Source: Pyrus communis
Taxonomy: Eukaryota > Streptophyta > Magnoliopsida > Rosales > Rosaceae
Reading direction: 5' to 3'
Length of the DNA: 64,000 nucleotides
NCBI RefSeq assembly: GCF_963583255.1
Contig: NC_084809.1
Span: 1,707,001-1,771,000, forward strand
Shown here: piece after piece, positions 55,314 through 64,000 of the stretch
Numbering within the stretch: the stretch's first letter is position 1
Layout: the number at the start of each line of letters is the position of its first letter
Position numbers and translations under genes: made by a program
The notes under the pieces: generated by a model
Seen by the model: only the letters and a program-made list of their open reading frames with translations
What the model was told of the DNA's origin: nothing
Databases searched by the model: none

Positions 55314-58300
55314 ATGAAGGAGAAGACCGACGGCGGCGGAGGCGGAGGGGGGTATGTGAGGGCGGATCAGATAGATCTGAAGAGCTTGGACGAGCAGCTG
55401 CAGCGGCACCTCAGCAGGGCATGGACGATGGAGAAGAACAAGAAGCCGGAGGAAGACGAAGAGGCAGTGGCGGCGTCGAGGAGTAACACTCCCAGAAGGC
55501 AAGAGTGGGAGATTGATCCCTCCAAGCTCGTCGTCAAGGGCGCTATAGCTCGTGGCACTTTTGGCGCGGTTCACCGTGGCATTTACGACGGCCAAGACGT
55601 CGCCGGTACTGCTTTTTTGCCACACTTCTTTTTTATTGGAATTTTTATATTTTGTTTGGGTTCTGATTGTGCCCATTTATTGGAATTGATATTTCCTGGA
55701 AAAACTCATCCTTTCGATATATACATGCATGTGTGAGATTGCTTCTTTGGACGTCATGGACGCCATTGTTTTGAAGTTTTCTGTGTGTAGAAAAATATAG
55801 TGACGTTTATATTGGTTTGTATTTAACGCAGGATGTTTTAGTTTGTTTATATGTATGACTTTTGAATGCAATGAATTAAAAACCTATTGGTTTTTGGCTC
55901 ATAAATGAAATGGAAGTGCTTTTGGAAGCACAGTGCTTTGTTTGAGAAGCACCTGAACTTGCTCGTTTTGTCTCCATCTCAATGGTGTCATAGAAGTTTC
56001 AGGCTTCTCTGCAACTTTTTCTTAAGCTAGTTCCTTGAATCTCACCGTTATTTTCCAATGCGCACGGGGATTTCTTGAAGGCTTCTGATTTTTTGTTGTT
56101 GTTCTTTTTCTTAATATCCTGAATTTGATTAGCTACAACAGAGGGGAAGTGTCTCTTATGCATTTTTGTTAGTAATTAGAGGGGCTTGTGATAGACCCTT
56201 GCAGCACAATGTCCGTGATTCACGGATTGGGAGAGCAGCTGGTAGTTAGCTGTAATAATTGCATTTTTTTTTCCCATTAAAAAGAACGTTTGCATCTTAA
56301 TTTATTAAAGATATGCACTTTTTTAACTTCTCACTTGGAGACACAAGCTGTGCATAGGAAGATTATTGACTCAAAACTGGCTAGCTACTAATCTGCCAGA
56401 TGAGTTGTCATCTTAGCATTCGTGAGACTCTCGTTCAAAGTAATTCAACCAAGAAATGGAAATAGTCCAAATTAATCTATGGTGAAGACCATAATTAGGC
56501 TTGGATCAGTAGGAGATACTTTATATGATAATTGTCTCATTATGTTTGACGTTTTGTATTTATTAAACTGTTGACGTGGCTGTTTAGGATCGAGAGACCC
56601 TTCATTGATCTGTTTGTGTAATTTAACCTGAATCATAGAAATACCTGTACGTTAACTCTTACCTTTCCCTCTTTTTCCAATGTCCAGTTAAACTTCTAGA
56701 TTGGGGAGAAGAGGGGCATAGATCAGATGCTGAAATAGCTTCACTAAGAGCAGCTTTTACTCAAGAAGTTGCTGTCTGGCATAAGCTTGAGCACCCTAAT
56801 GTAACCAAGGTAACATTTCGATGTCTTCACTATTGTATGTTATGAGCTTTCACATAACGTTTTAAATGGAAAAGCATAAGTGAAACATTCTCATACGTTG
56901 TCTTCTTTAACCTCTTAGTTAGAACCATGTATCTACAGAATTTACTGTAGTGTTGGAATTCAACATAAATACAAGATAGCTGTGTCGAAACAAAATTAAC
57001 TTTAAAGCGGATGTCGGTTCTCAAGATGCAATGTCGCTTTTTTCTTGGCCTGATTCAGTATGGCGTGGAGCACCCACAAACTTGATCCAGTTGGAGTCTT
57101 ATTGTTATATGAATTGGTTTGCTTACGTCAACACCGTATAACTTATTCTTGCCAAATCTTTCTTTGCAGTTTATAGGGGCTACAATGGGATCATCGGAGC
57201 TACACATACAAGCAGATAATGGCCAAGTTGGCATGCCAAGTAATGTTTGTTGTGTTGTTGTTGAATATTGTCCTGGCGGTGCACTGAAATCTTACCTCAT
57301 AAAGAACCGCAGAAGGAAGCTGGCGTTCAAACTAGTTGTCCAACTGGCATTGGATCTTGCACGAGGGTCATATTCGCGCACTCCATCTTTATTTTATTTT
57401 ATTCTTTGGATCTTTGATATATTTAAACCTTTTCAACTTCCAAGAAGACATGTTAGTTGCTATATATTGACCTTGTTCTTTGAACGTGCAGAGTTTTTGT
57501 ATTTCTTTAATGTGAGGATTGAACTGCCATTCTCTGTATTTTTTGTAGTTTGTGCTATCTTCATTCGAAGAAGATTGTTCACAGAGATGTTAAAACAGAA
57601 AACATGCTTCTGGACAAGACACGAGCTGTAAAAATAGCCGACTTTGGGGTTGCTCGTGTTGAGGCTTCAAATCCTAATGAAATGACTGGGGAAACTGGAA
57701 CCCTCGGTTACATGGCTCCAGAGGTATACCCTTTGATTAACTTTAATTTAAATCTTTAGCAATGCACCTTATTTGCATGCATGCAACCTTGTGTGGGTTT
57801 GTAGCCTTCAGGCTGCAGAGTTCTCCCTGTCGGTTAATCATAGAAGGCTGTCATGTTGTTTACCTTGCTGGGTTTTGTTCGAACTGACACGTGCAAGAAT
57901 TTTCCCTACAAAGAATGAGATGTTTCTCTCTCTAGATTGTGTTATTAATATGCTGTATTTGGATGCATTTGTAATGTTTTGTATATCCCGACAAAATAAT
58001 TCCTGATAGAAACTCCGCTTCAGTAGGTTACATCAGTAAATAAGCAAAAATAGTTATGTGTTGGGAAATATGTTCTCAAAATAGAAATTTCATTCCAAAA
58101 AATGTGATGGTCTTCGTAGATTTCTTGTAGAGAAAGATGTACATCTATACGTCATGATTTTGCCTCAAATATTTCCAACACTGCAGATGGACCCGGAGTG
58201 CCATAACATACCTCAGTGATGTTCCCACTATTTGGCTGTGCCGTGATGGACAGCAAACCTATACATGACACCAATATAATGGATCTTCATATGAACAAAA

Positions 58301-58908
58301 AATGACGAGTTGCTTTATTTAGTCCGATGCTGCTCGTTTCTGTTATTGAACATCTGTTTATGGTCAACGAGTTGCTTGTAGATCATAAGATTGTGTGGTT
58401 TCCTGCTATTTCCTCTATATTTCTGTATTTCTGTATCTGACTTTTTGTCAATGGCGGGATGGAACAGGTTCTAAATGGCCACCCGTATAACAGAAAATGT
58501 GATGTGTACAGTTTCGGTATCTGCTTGTGGGAAATATACTGTTGTGACATGCCGTATCCTGATCTCAGCTTCTCGGAAGTGACATCAGCCGTTGTCCGCC
58601 AGGTAGATAAAATCCATAAGATTTCTTAGAATCCACGAGATAAGTTATTGCGTCAAAGTTGTATGCTAAAAGAAAATTCATATATCTATATGAAACTACA
58701 GAATCTGAGGCCAGAGATACCTCGTTGTTGCCCAAGTGCTCTTGCAAATGTGATGAAGCGATGTTGGGACGCTAACCCTGACAGGCGGCCTGAGATGGAC
58801 GAGGTGGTGGCCATGTTGGAGGCCATTGACACATCTAAAGGTGGAGGTATGATCCCCGGGGATCAGCCGCAGGGTTGTTTCTGTTTCCTAAAGTACCGCG
58901 GACCTTGA
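55314..58908 (+). CDS. Raf-like serine/threonine kinase, CBC1/CBC2 type
   Basis: Six exons, 55314-55605, 56688-56809, 57170-57366, 57549-57723, 58468-58602 and 58702-58908, give 375 residues. The N-terminus has a Gly-rich run, then FVRADQ-like [20 protein letters not shown] and [20 protein letters not shown] (glycine-rich loop about 76-83). Catalytic landmarks: VAVKLLDW lysine 99, [11 protein letters not shown] (215-225), ADFGVAR (234-240), MAPE (259-262) and [12 protein letters not shown]. It ends with the Cys-rich [14 protein letters not shown] typical of this group. These are group C Raf-like MAPKKKs. Arabidopsis CBC1 and CBC2 act in guard cells downstream of blue light and CO2, with HT1. 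Biochemical role here is inferred from similarity. The gene converges with CYP38, whose stop is 385 bp away. Confidence 0.93.
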
Positions 58909-59292
58909 AAGATTTGCTCCTCGTTGGGCAAGCGAGAGACGCGAAGGGACCGTGTCCGCTCGGGAAATTCAATTTGTGTTTGATTGAATTGAATAGATTG
59001 AGAGAAGTGAATACAAAAGTGTGGAGGCTGTAGGTTTAATATGTGCTCTGCAACATCAGTTACTTGTTGGACTATAAACTTGTAAGGCTTTTGTTTCTTT
59101 ATGCTAATTTCCCAAGCACAGCACAGGACAGGACCAGATTGTCTAATGTTTATATAGAAAACACCAAGTGAATACAATATTCTCCAAACAAATGGTACAA
59201 ATTCTCTCAAAACAATACGACGGTTGCCACCGGATCCTGGAATGCGACCGCCGGATCCCGGAATTAAATTACAAAGTAGTACAGAACGGTCC
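58909..59292. other. Convergent 3' ends of the kinase and CYP38 genes
   Basis: 384 bp between two stop codons in tail-to-tail genes; it must hold both 3' UTRs. No clear polyadenylation signal pair was resolved, so overlapping transcripts are possible. Confidence 0.5.
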
Positions 59293-61788
59293 CTAGCCAG
59301 CAATCTTGTAGCTTGGATTGGCAAGATTTTCCAGGCCAGAAACTACTTGGATTGATTCAATAACATCACCAACTTTCAAATCTGCCAACAAGTCCTCGTT
59401 CTCCGTTACATATCCAAACACTGCATACCTCCCATCCAATATATTGGAATTGCTTGGAGTTAGCTCACTTTCCTTGAGCAGCCAGAACACCTGGCTGGAA
59501 GCAGAATTGTCCTCAAATTCCTGCCAACAAAATTTGAAAACCATTTAATCTCAACTTCTGAATCGATCAAACGAGAAAAGATGAACCGCGACGTTGATCT
59601 TACATCTCTCGCCATAGCCATTGTTCCGAACGCATTAAACGGGAGCTTTGTTTGTGTCTTGTACAGCCCGAGCTCCTGTCAAAATACGAATTTCACAATC
59701 AATGTCTACGCAGTATAAGCAAACACAGATTATAGTAGGCTTTTTGCATTAAGTTCCGGTACTTTCGTTCGTCGGATACAAACAGAGGGAGGGAGGTGTG
59801 AGAAGCTTACTTCCAAAGTTGCTCCATAAAAAGGTACTTTCTCTCCCTCGACCATGATTTCTAATGGTATTGTCCTGGTTTTCTCTGTACTTGGATCTAT
59901 GAAACCCTCTGCAGGTCCTTCAGGATCACCAGTTTGTACGACAAAACCATCCGCTGCAAGCGAAAGCAAAGGCAAGTCGAAATTTTAAGTTTTGAGGTCA
60001 GATGAACTAGTAAACATAAATTTGAAATACATAAGAGTGCATATTTACTATGAGATGTTACCTCTTTGGATTTCCATGCCATCGTAGAAGTGTCGTTCTA
60101 CCAAGTCTACAAAGTTCCCGGCAGTAACAGGGGCGTTGTAACCATCAAGAACAATACGGAAGACACAATCAGTAAGGCTGGGATTGTCCTTAACCTTGAC
60201 CTTCATATCCACCGTTGCTCTCCCCTTCAACAGAGGCATGCTTTGGTATTCTTCAGGCACTTCGTAAGGGAATCCGTCCACCATATCCTCTTCAACACTG
60301 CAGAAACCCAATGCCCCAGGAAGATCTCAGCTGCAGTCAATGACAAGGGCATATATGAGGATACGCATGTTATAACTGACAATCCTCGCACACTTCAACG
60401 TCTTTTCAGCTCTAGCTCAATCGATACTAGGGGGCATAGCGGGTGCTTTTTCTAGTATTTGCCGCAAACAATGCTGGCTGATTGAGTCTCAGTTTTACTA
60501 ATGGTCTTTCTATCGCTCAGTGTCTCACTCATAAACATGAAAATTCCTACAACCGCAACTCTGCAGTTTTTTTGGACAGAAATAATGCATTTTGGAATTC
60601 AATACCTCTACTTTCTTACACTCGCACAGTTTTAGCTTCTTACAGCCACTCTGATATGTCATAAGAGGCGGTTTTCTGTTCATGTAGATCAATTAAACGT
60701 AACGAAATTACAAAGCCAAAATTCTTCACCATGGCACAAGTAAATTTTTCTGCGAAATACTCACCCCCCGACATACTGAAGCAGCTCCTTCTGTTTTGCT
60801 GCTACTGCATCTCTATCTCTATCCTCCACAATCTGTTGAAGCTCATTCATTCCAGCTTCCAGCTTGGCAAGCAATTCAACTCCGTGTTCCTTCTTCGATT
60901 CAGCTAATCCAGATACAATTAAAGACTTCCCCTGCGTCAGCGCTCGAGATGCCTGCCTCAAATTCTGCATCCCAACTCAAAGTCTCAGTCACCATCTATC
61001 TAAGTTCCTCATACATAAACACAATGAAGGCAATGAAAGAAATTGTTTCATGAATTACCCTCTCAACGGAATCGAGTGCTCTGACCCCAGCTACCTTGAG
61101 ACTCTCAGTAATATCTTCAAGCGGTTTCTGTACTTCCCTGATAGCTTTATTATCAATAGGCAGAGCGTATCTCAGCAATGCCCCCGGGTCCTTTATCGGC
61201 GGTCCAGAGATCAGTACAGATACATCAGGCACCGCTGGATTAGCCGCGGCAAAGGCATTGCTAGTCCAATCCAATGCAGGAACTCCTGTTACTAATCCCA
61301 CCGCCAATGCTATCGAAATCGCGCACTCCTTGATGGAGAATGACATCCCCTTCTGCTGTAACAAGTGAAAATGCTTAGTGGATTCTATATACAATCAACA
61401 TTTTTCAGCAAAAGATCTTCCCTTTCTGCATAAACAAGTGAAGATGCTTAATGGGTTCTATATACAATCAACTTTTGCAGAAAAATGTCACAGATTTCTG
61501 AAAAGATTCGAACTTAACAAAGTACCCAATATTCTATACGGTTCGTACATTCTAATATTGTAAAAAATATATTGACTGCCAAGAATTTGATTGAATAAAA
61601 ATGCTGAAAATTTAAACAAAAAATGGCACCTGTTGGTTGTGGATCTGGCATTGGACAGGGCGTGGGGAAGAACGGCGGGTTGCAAGGTGGTTGTGGGGAA
61701 TTGAGAAGGGAGTGCGGTGGCCGCTGAAGAATTTGGAGGAGGAAGCTGGAGAAGCAGCAGAGTAGTGGCAGGAGAGGAGGGCTGCCAT
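59293..61788 (-). CDS. CYP38: Peptidyl-prolyl cis-trans isomerase CYP38, chloroplast thylakoid lumen
   Basis: Seven exons on the minus strand, 61788-61630, 61355-61059, 60964-60765, 60297-60062, 59953-59811, 59675-59604 and 59520-59293, give 444 residues (Arabidopsis protein about 437). Exon 1 is a stromal transit peptide ([18 protein letters not shown]). Exon 2 adds a lumen-targeting hydrophobic segment ([18 protein letters not shown]) ending at [11 protein letters not shown], an AxA cleavage site. A helical N-terminal domain ([18 protein letters not shown]) precedes the cyclophilin-type barrel: [37 protein letters not shown] and [23 protein letters not shown]38/TLP40 assists photosystem II assembly and repair; its cyclophilin site is known to be degenerate. 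No lesions seen; the longest intron (467 nt) lies between exons 3 and 4. Confidence 0.96.
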
Positions 61789-61935
61789 TGGAGTTTGACA
61801 ATTTGCAGGATTCTAGTTAGTTGACATTAGCAGGCTGAGAGAGAGAGGTGGGAGGGAGGGGGATTGGATAATAGTTTGGATAAGGCGATTGGCGAGTTGG
61901 GGTTGGTTTTGCTGCAGACTTGCTGCTCTGTTGCG

Positions 61936-61966
<31 letters not shown>

Positions 61967-62673
61967 CTCTCTCTCACTCATAACAAAATAATGGTAGATT
62001 TGTGGCAGCGTGGCACATGGTGATTGGGTCGTCATCATCCTCAGTCTTCACCCTCTGGATAAGATACTTTCAACTCTTGGATTTTGAGTCTTCAAAACTC
62101 TTGATTTTTCGCAGGGGAGTGTTGATGGAAATATTTGAAAAGTACACGTATCTAATTACTTGTTTAATAGACTTTTTTCTCGAGGTAAATTGGTAACAAG
62201 AGGGCATATTTGTCAAGTTTCTTGCCTGTCGATTTTTGACCATGGTATTGTTTCGACCTCTAAAACTCAAGTTTGATGAGTTGGTGAAGGAAATAGTTAT
62301 GTGCTTTTTTTTTTTTTTTTTTGCAGGAAGCGTTTTTTTCAAAATTAACTTATACTTTTATTAAAGATTGATTTCAAAAATATTTTTCAACATTAACTTA
62401 CCTAGAATAAGACCAACAAGAGTCGCGTCGGACCGAAATACAGTGGGTGTCGTACGCAGTAGGTTCTTCCTCTGGCCTTGTAGCCGTCTTTTCAACATTC
62501 CCAGAGTTTTGTGGCATCATGGGCGGGCCTATTGGATAGATGCAACCTTCAGCCCATCAAAGTGAGACTGTTCGTTGATACCAAAGATGCACAACAATCC
62601 ATCACTTATGGGCTACTTTCAGCCCATTAAAGTAAGACTGCTCACAGATGCGTTAACCAGCTGAATTGCAGTG
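61789..62673. promoter_or_regulatory. CYP38 upstream region
   Basis: 5' flank of the minus-strand CYP38 gene. A CT-rich tract at 61936-61978 is probably in or near the leader or core promoter. Further right is AT-rich DNA with a T-run at about 62307-62324. No gene. Confidence 0.45.
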
Positions 62674-62818
62674 TGGTAGTGCTATTCACATATTCATTTT
62701 TATTTTTTACATATATCTCTCAATTTTCAGCCTTCGAATCGAATGAATTGAAGAAAATTAATGACAAAAAATTAACATGTGTGACAAGTTTACCTCCTAA
62801 AGGAGAGTATCCATGATA
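62674..62818. mobile_element. MITE of the 'gcgtgctatccac' family, copy 3 (reverse)
   Basis: 'tggtagtgctattcacatat' on the left and 'gagagtatccatgatatc' on the right are the reversed ends of the family, with 'cgaatcgaatgaattga' inside. Same family as 26.68 and 52.82 kb. Confidence 0.6.
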
Positions 62819-62993
62819 TCATTGAGTTGTATACACTTTTGTTTTTATTTCATACTCAATCAATAAGACAGACGATATTATATACACTCAATTACAAGAC
62901 ATATTCTATATTGAGACCCGCCAAAGCCATCGATTGCAAAGACAAAGGCTTTGGAAGATGGATAAATGGACGTGACATATAGTATGTACTTGT

Positions 62994-63007
62994 AGAGAGA
63001 GAGAGAG

Positions 63008-63048
<41 letters not shown>

Positions 63049-63201
63049 CATTGTATTTGTTCTACTTTATGTTGATGATGGGTAATATTGATGGCCACTA
63101 TCCACCATACACGCACAGAAACATATCTTAAAAGCATTGTTCTTTCTCAGGTGCCTGGTGCCCTCCTCCTTTTTTGAATTCGTTGCTTTCCATTCCCTCT
63201 C

Positions 63202-63255
<54 letters not shown>

Positions 63256-63438
63256 ATTTCATTACACTGTGGGACAATTGGACCTCCCCTAAAGTTCTAA
63301 TCCACTTCTAGTTAAAAGATACTCTTCCGTTTAGTCTCTTTCCTTACAATTGAAGTAAGAGACTAAATGGGAGGGTATCCTTTTGACTAATTGGGTGGAC
63401 AACAAAAGCACCAACACTCCCCTTGCATGCAGCAGATC

Positions 63439-63487
<49 letters not shown>
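62994..63487. repeat. Long GA / CT / GA microsatellite cluster
   Basis: (GA)n at 62994-63047, (CT)n at 63197-63252 and (GA)n at 63441-63486, each about 45-55 bp. The CT tract is complementary to both GA tracts, so large hairpins are possible. Confidence 0.95.
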
Positions 63488-63489
<2 letters not shown>

Positions 63490-63870
63490 GATACTTTTTT
63501 AACGTGTGAGATTGAATGATAAATGATGGTGCTACTTGGTATATACTCTAGATTAATCCTAAAAAATGAACCTACTTATATTAATCTCACGGACAAAGTC
63601 TCTTAAGCACAATGGTGGATATATAGTTATCTTTAGTTCATCAAACTGATATAATATCTATCCAACTTGATCTTCGTGACTCAACTAAGTTCAAGAGCAA
63701 GATTGCGAATCTTTTGACGACTTTTCATTCTCAGTTCCGGGGTCAGTATCTCTTCTTATCTCACGTAAGAAGAAAGTAGTTACACTGTATTGTGAAAGTA
63801 TTCTCCCCTAAATAAAGGTGGAGAATATGCACACCTAATCTTGAAAAGAGATAGACACGTTTTATACACA
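63488..63870. other. AT-rich intergenic stretch at the window end
   Basis: No coding region or repeat family recognised. Short frames only. Confidence 0.4.
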
Positions 63871-64000
63871 ATGTGCTCGCCGGCGGAAGCTAAGTCCACT
63901 GAAAAAGGAGAAAAAGTGATCGATGATAGGGCTGTTTCCTTGATTCCGTTGCTGACTCAGAAACCCTATTGCTGCTATAGTTTGAAGAGAATAAAAGATT
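63871..64000 (+). CDS. Possible start of a further ORF, truncated by the window edge
   Basis: ATG at 63871 opens a frame with no stop to the end (43 codons), starting MCSPAEAKSTEKGEKVIDDR and continuing AVSLIPLLTQKPYCCYSLKR. I do not recognise the family. It could be the N-terminus of a real gene, an exon read into an intron, or chance. Nothing in the upstream sequence decides this. Confidence 0.22.
   Translation, partial: MCSPAEAKSTEKGEKVIDDRAVSLIPLLTQKPYCCYSLKRIKD

Noticed and set aside
60066..60455. 129-codon plus-strand frame over CYP38 exon 4
   Set aside because: Antisense shadow of the cyclophilin exon and its neighbouring intron.

Overview
The window is nuclear DNA of a flowering plant, most likely of the rose family and perhaps the apple/pear group. 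It has small GT-AG introns, AT-rich intergenic DNA and many nested retroelements and MITEs. It carries a Cassandra-type TRIM LTR with a 5S rRNA-like core, SINEs of a type I associate with apple and pear, and an enone-oxidoreductase family close to the strawberry fruit enzyme FaQR. The species call is an inference from these features. No bacterial, organellar, viral or CRISPR features were seen.

Layout. (1) 0-0.3 kb: last exon of an REX4-like 3'-5' exonuclease gene (+). (2) 1-26 kb: a repeat-rich block built around a tandem array of quinone/enone oxidoreductase genes, all on the minus strand. There are three intact four-exon copies (7.3-8.8, 10.6-12.3 and 20.7-22.7 kb), one decayed copy (14.6-16.3 kb), two orphan first exons of a divergent paralogue (6.7-6.9 and 20.0-20.2 kb), and two further copies of the shared 5' flank with no gene attached (24.0 and 24.8-25.3 kb). 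A larger segmental duplication pairs about 1.4-7.3 kb with 18.3-20.7 kb. Because the copies are related, each transposon insertion can be checked against a sibling empty site. (3) 26.3-33.2 kb: a CASP-like membrane protein gene and the protein farnesyltransferase beta gene (ERA1 orthologue), both minus. (4) 34.3-38.0 kb: a 3.7 kb PIF/Harbinger element with decayed transposase and partner ORFs; shorter relatives lie at 12.9 and 23.3 kb in the gene array. (5) 38.9-41.3 kb: mitochondrial formate dehydrogenase (+). (6) 41.7-43.7 kb: an internally deleted Ty1/copia element. (7) 44.4-46.7 kb: a small OB-fold protein gene (+) facing a PSA3-like photosystem I assembly gene (-) that carries two apparent frameshifts. 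(8) 48.1-52.2 kb: a 19-exon SAMHD1/VENOSA4-type dNTP triphosphohydrolase gene (+). (9) 55.3-61.8 kb: a Raf-like kinase of the CBC1/CBC2 type (+) convergent with the thylakoid-lumen cyclophilin gene CYP38 (-). (10) 61.9-64 kb: intergenic DNA with long GA/CT tracts and possibly the start of another ORF.

The single-copy genes are ordinary housekeeping or signalling genes: one-carbon metabolism, protein prenylation, dNTP homeostasis, photosystem biogenesis and guard-cell signalling. They are not functionally linked. The most informative part is the oxidoreductase array, where duplication, exon loss, decay and transposon insertion can be read directly. I saw no wholly new biological system.
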